From the NCBI RefSeq assembly GCF_002155145.1, contig NZ_CP021323.1, positions 1,054,001 through 1,118,000 of the forward strand: a DNA stretch of 64,000 nt, read 5' to 3'. Below, piece after piece: positions 18,066-27,132 of this stretch (positions are counted from its first letter, which is position 1; each line of letters starts with the position of its first letter). A program made the translations under genes and the position numbers. The stretch is from Kushneria konosiri (GTDB taxonomy: Bacteria; Pseudomonadota; Gammaproteobacteria; Pseudomonadales; Halomonadaceae). The notes beneath the pieces are model-generated. The model did not search any database and had not been told where the DNA came from. It worked only from the letters and a program-made list of their open reading frames with translations.

Positions 18066-19340
18066 ATGAACAAGGCACTCATTAATACCGCCTGGATCTT
18101 AGGCGAAAAAGTCATGTTTGCGCTGGCCGGCATTTTTATCACGGTGTATGTCGCCCGCTATCTGGGTCCCAGCGAGTTCGGTTTGATCAGCCTGGCGCTG
18201 GCCATCGTGGCCCTGATTACGCCGCTGGTGAAGCTTGGCAGTGAAAGCGTTATTTTTAATCGACTGGCCTACAATCAGGAAAGCGGACTGCTTTTGATAG
18301 GCGCCTCAAAACGGGTACGTTTTATAAACTTTCTGGTGATTAATACCATTATAACGGCGGGGGCTTTTTTTTATTTTGACACTCTCCACAAAATGCTGGT
18401 ATTTACCATCATTATCTGGGGCAGTTATTTCATAACAACAGAAATTTATAGCGTCTTCTTCAATGCAACCTTGAGTTCAAAATTCAATACCATTGCACAA
18501 AATGGTTCTCTGGCCGCTGCTGTCGTTCTGAAGTTAATTTTTATACATGCAGGTGCCACCGTTGCCTTTTTTGCCGCTGCCAACATTATTCAATGGTTCC
18601 TTTCCTGGGTTATAAAGCGCTATTTTTTCAACAAGCAAATAAAACTCAATCTTCAGGCCGCAAGACGGCGTAGTCGTCGTCATGCACGTCATCTACTCCA
18701 TGCGGGTTTACCGCTTGCCATTTCCAGTCTGTCCATTGCGCTCTACACACGTACAGACCAGGTCATGCTGGGTGCCATGCTTGATGAAACTCATGTTGGC
18801 TGGTATAGCGCCGCCCTGACACTGGCTCAAGGTTGGCTAATGTTTCCGGTCGCCTTGATGACATCATGGATGGTTGGAATCAACGAAGCCGCCAGAAACA
18901 ACAATATTCCTTTTTTTGAACGCCGTATTAAAAACATGTTTCTCGTCGTTTTCTTTATGGCGCTCTTACCAGCACTGGTCATGGGTGTCTTTCGAGACCC
19001 TATCATTGCTCTGGTATATGGTGATAGTTATACGCCTGCGGGCAACATATTGGCCATTACTGCCATTTCTTCAGTTTTTTCAGCCTATGGCACGGCAGCC
19101 TATCGTGTTATTACGGTGATGGGGGGCTACGGATTCCTGTTGAAGAAAATGCTTTTTGTCAGCTTACTCAATGTTGTACTCAATTATATATTGATCCCTC
19201 GATATGGAATGATTGGGGCGGCGCTGGCAACACTGACAGCTGAAATTCTTTCCGCACTGATACTTAATGCCTTTTATCAAAAAGGAAGGGTGCTAAGGCT
19301 TCAGGTAACGGCTTTCCTGCCCAGAAAAGCAATGGCCTGA
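18066..19340 (+). CDS. Polysaccharide flippase, Wzx/MOP superfamily
   Basis: A 424-residue integral membrane protein with about 12-14 hydrophobic segments. The opening MNKALINTAWILGEKVMFALAGIFITVYVARYLGPSEFG is classic for O-antigen/exopolysaccharide flippases, which move undecaprenyl-linked repeat units across the inner membrane. I chose the ATG at 18066; the upstream extension of the frame has no family similarity. Base composition is visibly AT-richer than its neighbours (long A/T runs, many AT-ending codons), a sign of horizontal acquisition. No glycosyltransferase or polymerase gene adjoins it; only ugd, about 10 kb away, is functionally related. Confidence 0.85.
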   Translation: MNKALINTAWILGEKVMFALAGIFITVYVARYLGPSEFGLISLALAIVALITPLVKLGSESVIFNRLAYNQESGLLLIGASKRVRFINFLVINTIITAGAFFYFDTLHKMLVFTIIIWGSYFITTEIYSVFFNATLSSKFNTIAQNGSLAAAVVLKLIFIHAGATVAFFAAANIIQWFLSWVIKRYFFNKQIKLNLQAARRRSRRHARHLLHAGLPLAISSLSIALYTRTDQVMLGAMLDETHVGWYSAALTLAQGWLMFPVALMTSWMVGINEAARNNNIPFFERRIKNMFLVVFFMALLPALVMGVFRDPIIALVYGDSYTPAGNILAITAISSVFSAYGTAAYRVITVMGGYGFLLKKMLFVSLLNVVLNYILIPRYGMIGAALATLTAEILSALILNAFYQKGRVLRLQVTAFLPRKAMA

Positions 19341-19470
19341 TGAAGAGGCGCCATGGCACATTTTTGACAACGAAATCTGCATCCGGCAGCTCTGATCTTA
19401 AAACCCATATGGGATATCAAATTAAAGATGTATTGAACAATCAGTCATCTTTTTCTCGCAGGTACTGACA

Positions 19471-19505
19471 GGCCCCCGGACAGCGTGCTGTCCGGGGGCC
19501 TTTTT
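19471..19505 (+). terminator. Strong intrinsic terminator
   Basis: GGCCCCCGGACAGC pairs with GCTGTCCGGGGGCC across a minimal loop and is followed by TTTTT. It ends the flippase transcript. The flanking 19341-19470 and 19506-19638 hold no gene that I can support. Confidence 0.92.
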
Positions 19506-19638
19506 GATGGCACATCTTCTGTTATCTTCACTCGCTTGTGATCACACCGTCAAACGCATCGACACCCGAGCGCGATCGGCATAAGGTTTTTGTCCGGGCA
19601 TATTTTTTTCGACAACAACATTTTGACCAGGAACCCTC

Positions 19639-20829
19639 ATGACGGCCTTCGAGTCCTATCCCAGCGCCGAGCAGCTCCGCCAGTGGCGCCACGATTTTCA
19701 TCGCCATCCCGAGATCGCCTTTGAAGAGCAGCGCACCAGTGCGCGCATCGCCGAGTTGCTGCGCGAGGCCGGCATCGAGGTACATACCGGCCTGGCCGGC
19801 ACCGGGGTGGTGGGCACGATCGAGGGCGCGCGTGGTCCGGGGCGCACCATTGGCCTGCGCGCCGATATCGACGCGCTCGCCATCGAGGAGGCCACCGAGC
19901 TTGAATGGGCGTCCACCATTTCCGGGCGCATGCATGCCTGCGGTCATGATGGCCACACGACCATGCTGCTGGGGGCGGCCTGGGCACTGGCGCGCAACCC
20001 TGACTTTGCAGGCCGCGTGCACCTTATCTTTCAGCCCGCCGAGGAGAACGAGGGCGGCGCCCGGGTCATGATCGAGCAGGGGCTGTTTGAGCTTTTCCCG
20101 ATGGACGCCGTCTACGGCCTGCACAACTGGCCCGGCATGCCGGTCGGCGAGGCGGCCGTCCACAGCGGCCCTTCGATGGCAGCCTTTGATGTCTTTACCC
20201 TGCGGCTGTCCGGTCGAGGCTGTCACGCGGCCATGCCACACATGGGCGATGACCTCATTTTAGCGGGCTGCGAGCTCGTCACCCGTCTTCAGGGGCTGAT
20301 CAGCCGCGAGCGACCGGCGCATCAGCCGGCCGTGCTGAGCGTGACCCAGTTTCATGGCGGCGATGCCTTCAATGTCATGCCGGGCACGATAGAGCTGCGT
20401 GGCACCCTGCGCTGTTTCGACCCCGCGCTTCGCGAACATCTTGAAGAGCGCTTTCGCGAGGCCGTTCAGGCGGACGCCGATTTCCACGGCCTGAGCGCCG
20501 AGCTTGATTATCAGTCGCGCTATCCGGCCACCATCAACGACGCCGAACAGGCCGGGCGCTGCGCCGAGGTGCTGGAAAGCATGCCCGAGATTCGAAAGCT
20601 CCATTACGATCTGCCGCCCTGCATGGCGTCTGAAGACTTTGCCTTCATGCTGGAGCAGTGTCCGGGGGCCTACATCTGGATGGGCAATGGCGACAGCGCC
20701 GCCCTTCATAACCCCGCCTATGACTTCAATGATGACCTGGCACCGATTGGCGTGGCCTGGTGGCTGGCGCTGACAAGCCACCTGCTGGGGCAGTCAGACC
20801 CGGGGGCAGCACGCTATCGCCGCAGTTGA
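19639..20829 (+). CDS. M20 family amidohydrolase (hippurate/N-acyl amino acid hydrolase type)
   Basis: A 396-residue cytosolic metallopeptidase-fold amidohydrolase. The metal motifs are visible: HACGHDGHT, QPAEENEGGA with the catalytic glutamate, and the ASEDFAFML histidine/glutamate region near the C-terminus. The RADIDALAIEE segment places it in the M20D group, with hippurate hydrolase, IAA-amino acid hydrolases and N-acyl-L-amino acid amidohydrolases. The exact acyl substrate is not decidable. A terminator lies upstream, so it has its own promoter. The cyclic-di-GMP gene follows about 70 bp after its stop. Confidence 0.9.
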   Translation: MTAFESYPSAEQLRQWRHDFHRHPEIAFEEQRTSARIAELLREAGIEVHTGLAGTGVVGTIEGARGPGRTIGLRADIDALAIEEATELEWASTISGRMHACGHDGHTTMLLGAAWALARNPDFAGRVHLIFQPAEENEGGARVMIEQGLFELFPMDAVYGLHNWPGMPVGEAAVHSGPSMAAFDVFTLRLSGRGCHAAMPHMGDDLILAGCELVTRLQGLISRERPAHQPAVLSVTQFHGGDAFNVMPGTIELRGTLRCFDPALREHLEERFREAVQADADFHGLSAELDYQSRYPATINDAEQAGRCAEVLESMPEIRKLHYDLPPCMASEDFAFMLEQCPGAYIWMGNGDSAALHNPAYDFNDDLAPIGVAWWLALTSHLLGQSDPGAARYRRS

Positions 20830-20897
20830 AGCTCAAAAAAGGCCTTAATTGCGGTTTTAATCAGACACTCCTGTTGCATAATCCGGATTATCCTTTG

Positions 20898-23093
20898 ATG
20901 ACGTCTGTATGCCCTGTCGTGACAGCGACAGACGCCGACTTCTACCTCCTTGATCCCGATATCACCATGGCCGAACCACGAGCGCCTGCCAGCGCCCTCA
21001 CAATGGACAGTGATGCGCTTTATCGACAGCTGGTCCAGAACATTACCGACTACGCGATCTACATGCTTGACCCTGAAGGCACCATCCTGAGCTGGAATGA
21101 AGGTGCCCGATACTTCAAGGGTTACTGCGCCGAGGAGATCTTGGGCCAGAATTTCAGCTGCTTCTACATGCCGGAAGAGCGCAGCTCCGGTCTGCCCATG
21201 CAGGGGCTGGCCGCCGCACGCCGGAACGGTCGTCACGAAGCCGAGGGCTGGCGCCTTCGCAAGGATGGCAGCGCCTTCTGGGCCAGCGTGGTGATCGATG
21301 CAATTCACGATAATGATCGACTGATCGGCTTTGCCAAGATTACTCGCGATATCACGGAAAAGCGCGCACAGCAGCAGCAGGTACTCAAGGCACGTGATAC
21401 CGCACAACAGCAGTCGCTTGAGTTAAGTGGGCTCTATGCCTTTTTGAACACCGTCCTTCACAATATCCCGACCAGGGTACTGGTCGAGGACGAAGCCGAC
21501 GGGCGGCTGTTGCTGTGCAACCATGATGCTCGTGGGTCGCGAGAAGACGCCCAAACGATGATGACCCATCTGGCCAACGACACCCTGCTGGCACGGATCA
21601 GGTCAGAACTGTCACAACAGCACGCCGGCTCTTCCAGCGAGCTTCGCCTCAAGCTGGAAACGCCGGAGGGGATCTGTCGCCTCAAGTGCCTGACACTTGC
21701 CATCATGGACGATGGACGGGCCACGGGGCAGCGACTTTATCTGATTGATGACATCACCGAAGAGCACACTGCTCAGGCCACCATTCGCCACATGGCCCAT
21801 CACGATGCCCTGACCAACCTGCCCAACCGGCTGCTGTTCGGTGAGCGTACCCAGAGCCTGCTGGAGACACTCGAACCGCATCTTGATCAGGTCGGCATGC
21901 TGCTGTTGGACATGGACAACTTCAAGACCATCAACGACGTGCTGGGCCATCAGGTCGGTGACGAGCTCCTGTGCCAGATGGCTGCAAGGCTGCGCCAGCA
22001 TCTGCATCATGGCGAAACCCTGGCACGCATCGGCGGTGATGAATTTGCCCTGCTGGTGCCCGAGGCCCGTGATGACAACGCACTGGCCGATCTGGCACAC
22101 ACCCTGGCCATCAGTGCCCGCATTCCCTTTCAGCTCAGCGAACACCGGGTGCAGACCGGCATCAGTCTGGGCGGCGTACGCGCCTCAAGAGATATCGACA
22201 GCTTCGAGCAGCTGATGCGCTGCGCAGATCTGGCCCTTTATGAAGCCAAGCGTCAGGGCAAGGGCCGCTACGAAACCTTTCATCCTGAACTGGCCGAACT
22301 GGCACGTGAGCGTCTTGATCTGGAAAACGATCTTCGCAATGCCCTGGCACAACAAGAACTCTTTCTGCTTTATCAGCCCATTTATGACATCAGCGGGGCC
22401 CACAATACCGGTTTTGAAGCACTGATGCGCTGGCGCCATCCGGTGCGGGGTATCGTGTCACCGCTTGAATTCATTCCGATTGCCGAAAACAGCGGCCTGA
22501 TCCTGGAGATCGGTGCCTGGGCGCTGGTCGAGGCCTGTCGCGAGGCCAGCCACTGGCCGGATGATCAGCGCATATCGGTCAATCTGTCGCCGGCACAGTT
22601 CGGCCGTCAGGCACTGGTCGAAGACGTTGCCAATGCTCTGGCCGTCACGGGCATCCATCCTTCCAGGCTGGATCTTGAGATCACCGAGTCGATTCTGCTG
22701 GATGCCAGTCAGCACAACATCGACATTCTGCATCAGCTCAAGGCGCTGGGCGTGCGCATCGTGCTGGATGACTTCGGCACCGGCTATTCATCGCTGCACT
22801 ATCTACGATCCTTCCCGTTTGACCGGATCAAGATCGATCAGAGCTTCATCCGCGAGATGTGCGACAGCCGTGAAGCACTGGCCATCGTTCGCGCCGTGAC
22901 CGGCATGGGTAAAAGCCTCGAGATCGAAGTCACCGCCGAAGGCGTCGAGCGCCCGGAGCAGATGGCCCTGCTGCAGCAGGAAGGCTGCTCGCATCTACAG
23001 GGCTTTCTGCTCGGCCGTCCGGGGCTGGCCACTGACATCCTGTCTCAAACCGCCGACGCGCTCGAGTTCAGGTCGCCGCACGCTGCGAGCTGA
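20898..23093 (+). CDS. PAS-GGDEF-EAL cyclic-di-GMP signalling protein
   Basis: From ATG 20898 the product is about 731 residues with no membrane segment. A PAS domain (about residues 37-150, NITDYAIYMLDPEGTILSWN) is followed by a less conserved linker and a GGDEF domain with an intact RIGGDEF (379-383). An EAL domain then begins at E507 in FEALMRWRHP, with later motifs NLSP, EITES and DDFGTGYSS intact. Both cyclase and phosphodiesterase sites therefore look competent; many such tandem proteins act mainly as phosphodiesterases. The start is uncertain: in-frame ATGs at 20967 and 21003 are also possible. Its 3' end overlaps the convergent YccS gene by 26 bp. Confidence 0.9.
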   Translation: MTSVCPVVTATDADFYLLDPDITMAEPRAPASALTMDSDALYRQLVQNITDYAIYMLDPEGTILSWNEGARYFKGYCAEEILGQNFSCFYMPEERSSGLPMQGLAAARRNGRHEAEGWRLRKDGSAFWASVVIDAIHDNDRLIGFAKITRDITEKRAQQQQVLKARDTAQQQSLELSGLYAFLNTVLHNIPTRVLVEDEADGRLLLCNHDARGSREDAQTMMTHLANDTLLARIRSELSQQHAGSSSELRLKLETPEGICRLKCLTLAIMDDGRATGQRLYLIDDITEEHTAQATIRHMAHHDALTNLPNRLLFGERTQSLLETLEPHLDQVGMLLLDMDNFKTINDVLGHQVGDELLCQMAARLRQHLHHGETLARIGGDEFALLVPEARDDNALADLAHTLAISARIPFQLSEHRVQTGISLGGVRASRDIDSFEQLMRCADLALYEAKRQGKGRYETFHPELAELARERLDLENDLRNALAQQELFLLYQPIYDISGAHNTGFEALMRWRHPVRGIVSPLEFIPIAENSGLILEIGAWALVEACREASHWPDDQRISVNLSPAQFGRQALVEDVANALAVTGIHPSRLDLEITESILLDASQHNIDILHQLKALGVRIVLDDFGTGYSSLHYLRSFPFDRIKIDQSFIREMCDSREALAIVRAVTGMGKSLEIEVTAEGVERPEQMALLQQEGCSHLQGFLLGRPGLATDILSQTADALEFRSPHAAS

Positions 23094-25290
23094 TCAGACG
23101 CCGGCGCTGGCCCTGTTGATCCAGCAGCCGGCCGGCCACCTCTGCCAGCGGCGTCATCTGATGACAGATCATGGCCAGCTGGGAATGCACCAGCCGGCGA
23201 GCGTCTTCGACCTCTTCCGGTAATTGCTCGAGAAAGGCCACCATCGATTCGGGCGGCGGTGACAGCGTCCCGACGGCCTGACGCCGCGCCAGCGCACGGG
23301 CAATGGTCGAGAGATAGCCGCTGATGGCTTCAAACACCATTTCCAGCTCCTGAACATCCAGACGCTCACTGACGCTGCGCCGATGCGCGCCCAGCGCCGA
23401 AAGATGGCCCAGGATGCTGTGCGTAATCACCAGCAGCCGATAGCCCTCGTCGGCGTCATGGCGGTACTGCCCCGGCTCCTGCATGACACTGGCCAGGCGA
23501 GAGGAGAGGGCCGCATCGGCGTTATGGGCATTGCGTCTGGCCAGCCGATAGGCCAGATCATCCCGTTTGCCGCTGCGATACTGACGCACGATCTCGCGAA
23601 AATAGGCTTCGCTGGCCGTGACTACTGATGCCGCTTCTCGATTGAGCCGCCGTCCCTGCCAGTCCGGCAGGATCAAGAGCACCGCCAGAGCCGCAAGGCC
23701 CGCCCCGAGCAGCGTATCGAACAGCCGCGGCCAGATCAGATCAAACCCGTCGCCAACCTGATTGAAGCAGGCCAGCACCATCAGCGTGATGGCCGCCGTG
23801 GCCACCATGTAATGCCGGATACGGGCGGCAAAAAAAAGCACCCCGGCCAGCACCGCAATCAGGGCCTGAGCGGCGTCCCAGGGAAAGAGTGTGATCAGTG
23901 CCCAACCGGCCACCAGTCCAAGCACGGTGCCGGTAATGCGCTGACGCAAAAAGCGATGGGTGGCGCCAAAGCTTGGCCGACAGACAAACAGGGTGGTCAG
24001 AAGAATCCAGTAGCCCTGGGTCGGATGAATCAGGCGCAGCAGCAGATAGCCGGCCACCAGCGCCGAGGAAAGGCGCAGGGCATGACGAAAGATCGGGGAT
24101 GAGGTGCGCAGATGCCCGCGCAGCCGCTGCCAGCCGTCACGCAGACCGCTCGGTGAGCGGTCCAGCAGGTTGCGATCATGTGCATCAAGAGCAAGCTCTG
24201 GATTATCGGCGCGGGTGAGCTGGCGCTCCAGCTCGCCCAGATTGATGGCCAGTGACGTCAACGAGCGCAGCAGCCGATGGTTCTGTCGGGCATCTCCCCC
24301 GGGCGGATGCTGCTTGAGATACTCGATGGACGCGCGCAGATCGCTCAGCGCCTGCTCGCTTTCGCCATGATCGAACGACTGGCGCAGCAACAGCGCCTCG
24401 CCCAGCGCCCGGCAGGCCTGCCCCTGTTGATGTAAAAGCCGCTGACAGCGAAACAGCACGTCGCTGTGAAAGAAGTGCTCGGCCAGTGCCGAATAGTCAT
24501 AGTGGGTCGAACTGGCCCGCTCGTGGATGTCCTGAGCAATCAGATAAAGCCTCAGATAGCGGTCGATGCGCGCGCTGTTGTGCTGCCCCTGAAGCCGCGA
24601 AAAGATCATCTCCTTGGCCTCGTTGAGCGCACTGACCACTCGCCCGTTCTGTCGCGCCAGCGCCAGCCGACGAGCGCTGCGATCCACCCCGCGCAGCGGC
24701 TCGAACAGCGACGCCTTGATGGCGAGATACTCCCCGAGCTCCGTCATCAGCGCGGCCAGACTCTGACGTACCGGCTGGTGGGTGAACAGCGCCTGCCAGG
24801 CAATCGACAATATCCCGTACCAGGCGGCCCCGGCGATCAGCAGCAGCGGGCCATGCCAGATATTGTCCGGCACTGCGCCGCCGCGCTGCTCGATATTGAT
24901 CATGGTATAGACCGAGAGGATCAGCGTGGCCGTCGTGATGGTGGCGTAGCGCTGGCCGATGGCGCCCAGCATGATCATCAAGAAGGTGGCCAGCCCCAGC
25001 CCGATCCCGAACAGCCACGGGTGGGCAAAGGTCAGCTCCACGGCAAGCGAGGCGATGGCAAAACAGACCAGCGTGACCAGAAGCGCCCGCAGTCGCCCCT
25101 GCCAGCTGTCATCGGTCTCGGCCAGGGCGCTTGCGATAACCCCCAGAAACAGCGGGATCATCTGCTCGATGTGGCCCAAAAGCCCGCTCCAGAGCATGAC
25201 GCCGGTCAGCGCGATAAACACGCGCAGACTGTAGGCAAAGGCATCCAGCGCCCAGAGGCGGCGCAGTGAATGGGTCAGGCGATCTAGCAT
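23068..25290 (-). CDS. yccS: YccS/FUSC family inner-membrane protein
   Basis: A 740-residue membrane protein of the fusaric-acid-resistance-like (FUSC/YccS) family. Two blocks of about six hydrophobic segments (residues about 15-170 and 385-520) are each followed by a cytoplasmic domain. The N-terminal run with PLFLGVIASALAETDDSWQGRLRALL and GQRYATI is typical of YccS/YhfK. The family is thought to export aromatic acids or other small solutes, but YccS itself lacks a proven substrate. The start at 25290 (MLDRLTHSLRRLW) matches the family N-terminus better than upstream ATGs at 25302 or 25356. It is convergent with the GGDEF-EAL gene. Confidence 0.85.
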   Translation of the reverse strand: MLDRLTHSLRRLWALDAFAYSLRVFIALTGVMLWSGLLGHIEQMIPLFLGVIASALAETDDSWQGRLRALLVTLVCFAIASLAVELTFAHPWLFGIGLGLATFLMIMLGAIGQRYATITTATLILSVYTMINIEQRGGAVPDNIWHGPLLLIAGAAWYGILSIAWQALFTHQPVRQSLAALMTELGEYLAIKASLFEPLRGVDRSARRLALARQNGRVVSALNEAKEMIFSRLQGQHNSARIDRYLRLYLIAQDIHERASSTHYDYSALAEHFFHSDVLFRCQRLLHQQGQACRALGEALLLRQSFDHGESEQALSDLRASIEYLKQHPPGGDARQNHRLLRSLTSLAINLGELERQLTRADNPELALDAHDRNLLDRSPSGLRDGWQRLRGHLRTSSPIFRHALRLSSALVAGYLLLRLIHPTQGYWILLTTLFVCRPSFGATHRFLRQRITGTVLGLVAGWALITLFPWDAAQALIAVLAGVLFFAARIRHYMVATAAITLMVLACFNQVGDGFDLIWPRLFDTLLGAGLAALAVLLILPDWQGRRLNREAASVVTASEAYFREIVRQYRSGKRDDLAYRLARRNAHNADAALSSRLASVMQEPGQYRHDADEGYRLLVITHSILGHLSALGAHRRSVSERLDVQELEMVFEAISGYLSTIARALARRQAVGTLSPPPESMVAFLEQLPEEVEDARRLVHSQLAMICHQMTPLAEVAGRLLDQQGQRRRLISSQRAAT

Positions 25291-25434
25291 GGGCGCTGGC
25301 ATCCACGGGTGACAGGAAAGCGGAGCGCACCGGGCGCCCCGCGACAGCGCGAACATAACAGAAAGGCGATAGAGACGACATCGTCACCCGGATCAGGGCG
25401 GCGAGGCACCGGCCGGGAAAAAGGACGGGCGGTC

Positions 25435-26025
25435 TTACGCGTTCCGACCGAACACCTGACGCAGGTGCGCCCGATACTCGCTCTGGTAGCGCTCGATCTC
25501 TGGATTCTTGATGACATCAGTGGCCAGGAAGGTCGGCAGTGCTTCAAGACCGAGAAACTGCTGCGCCTTGTGGAAGGGAAAATAGACGTTATCTACACCG
25601 CGGCCTTCAAAGAAGTCTTCGGGATCGTCAAAAGCCATCCGTGGCGCGTTCCAGGTCAGTGACAGCATATAGCGTCGCCCCTGTAACAGACCGCCACTGC
25701 CATAGCGTTTGCTGGCGTCATGGCGACTGCGCCCATCACTTGCATAGAGCTTTCCATGGCCGTGGGTAAAGACCTCATCGATGTAGCGTTTGAGGGTCCA
25801 TGGTGCGCCCATCCACCAGCCCGGCATTTGATAAATGATGGCGTCGGCCCACAAAAACCGTTCAACCTCCTGCTGTACGTCATAATCGTCCTCAAGGCAG
25901 GTGGTCACCACGTCATGCCCCAGCTCTGACAGCTCGCCCACGGCCAGCTCATGCAGCGTGGCGTTCAACTGCCCTTTCGAATGCGCGTACGCCTTGCCCG
26001 CGTTGATCGATAAAATCCTGCCCAT
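25435..26025 (-). CDS. mdaB: NAD(P)H:quinone oxidoreductase MdaB
   Basis: A 196-residue flavodoxin-fold enzyme of the MdaB (modulator of drug activity B) family, which reduces quinones by two electrons using NADPH and protects against oxidative stress. The family opening RILSINAGKAYAHSKGQLN and the flavin-site motif YQMPGWWMGAPWTLKRYIDEVF are clear. It is transcribed divergently from a LysR regulator, a usual arrangement for a regulated quinone reductase. Confidence 0.92.
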   Translation of the reverse strand: MGRILSINAGKAYAHSKGQLNATLHELAVGELSELGHDVVTTCLEDDYDVQQEVERFLWADAIIYQMPGWWMGAPWTLKRYIDEVFTHGHGKLYASDGRSRHDASKRYGSGGLLQGRRYMLSLTWNAPRMAFDDPEDFFEGRGVDNVYFPFHKAQQFLGLEALPTFLATDVIKNPEIERYQSEYRAHLRQVFGRNA

Positions 26026-26165
26026 GACATGCTCCGTTCATATGAGATCCAGTGCGATGTCCGTATTGTCGCCTGCCCCATAGGCCCGAAAAATGGGAAA
26101 AACCGGGAATCATCCTTGCGCTATAGTCAACAATCCAAATCCTTTGCCACAGCCCTGTCATCGCC

Positions 26166-27059
26166 ATGAACGTGACCCTGGAAGAACTGGCCGCCTTTAT
26201 CGCGGTCGTCGATACCGGCTCAATCACCGCCGCCGCTGAACAGCTCGGTCAGACCACCTCCGGGGTCAGCCGCGCTCTGCAACGGCTGGAGCAGAAGCTT
26301 GAGACGACCCTCCTGCGTCGTACCACCCGCCGTCATGAGCTCAGTGATGAAGGGCGCACCTTTTTACATCATGCCCGTACCATCGTGGCCTGCGTTGATG
26401 AAGCCGAAGAGGTCATGGCCCTTGGTCGACAGCGCCCGGCCGGGCGGCTTCGCATCAACGCCCCACCCTCCTTCATGCGCCATGTCATTATTCCCCTGAT
26501 CGGTGAATTTCGACGGACCTGGCCCGGTATTACGCTGGAACTGGACACCAACGACCGCATCATCGACCTGCTCGAGCATCGCACCGATCTGGCCATTCGT
26601 ATCGGCACGCTCCAGGACTCTTCCCTGCATGCCCGCCCCCTGGGCGTCAGCCGCCTGCGTCTTTTGGCCAGCCCGGACTACCTGGCCCGGCAGGGTCATC
26701 CCGAGACGGTCGATGAACTGTCCCATCACACTCTGATGGGCTTCAGCCAGTTGCCACATCTCAACCGCTGGCCACTGCATGATGCCCACGGCGAAGAGCT
26801 GGACATCACGCCTGCGCTGTCGGCTTCCAGTGGCGATACCCTGCGCGCTCTGGCCCTGAACGGTCAGGGAATCGTGTGTCTGGCAGATTTCATGACCCGT
26901 CAGGACATTGAGCAGGGTCGACTCGTCGAGGTCCTCACTGCCAGGCAACTCGAACGTCACCAGAGTATTCAAGCGGTCTACTACCGTAATACGACGCTCT
27001 CCCGTCGCATTCGCCTCTTTCTCGACTTTTTGTCCGAGCGACTCGACGATCGACTGTAG
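26166..27059 (+). CDS. LysR-family transcriptional regulator
   Basis: A 297-residue regulator. An N-terminal winged helix-turn-helix spans about residues 1-60 (MNVTLEELAAFIAVVDTGSITAAAEQLGQTTSGVSRALQRLE), followed by a linker helix and a type-2 periplasmic-binding-fold effector domain. It is divergent from mdaB with a 140-bp shared promoter region, so it probably controls mdaB and itself. The effector is unknown. It belongs to the large group of AaeR/DsdC-unrelated, oxidoreductase-linked LTTRs. Confidence 0.9.
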   Translation: MNVTLEELAAFIAVVDTGSITAAAEQLGQTTSGVSRALQRLEQKLETTLLRRTTRRHELSDEGRTFLHHARTIVACVDEAEEVMALGRQRPAGRLRINAPPSFMRHVIIPLIGEFRRTWPGITLELDTNDRIIDLLEHRTDLAIRIGTLQDSSLHARPLGVSRLRLLASPDYLARQGHPETVDELSHHTLMGFSQLPHLNRWPLHDAHGEELDITPALSASSGDTLRALALNGQGIVCLADFMTRQDIEQGRLVEVLTARQLERHQSIQAVYYRNTTLSRRIRLFLDFLSERLDDRL

Positions 27060-27078
27060 CCATTGGCTGCCGGGCATG

Positions 27079-27102
27079 AAAAAACCGGCCTCGAAAGGCC
27101 GG
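27079..27102 (-). terminator. Intrinsic terminator of the TonB receptor gene
   Basis: On the minus strand a CCGGCC/GGCCGG stem with loop TTTCGA is followed by six T residues (complement of 27079-27084). It lies 31 bases after the receptor stop. The plus-strand LysR gene ends just before it but gains no T-run. Confidence 0.85.
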
Positions 27103-27132
27103 CAAAGAGAAGTCATGCGATCGTCCCGGGGA

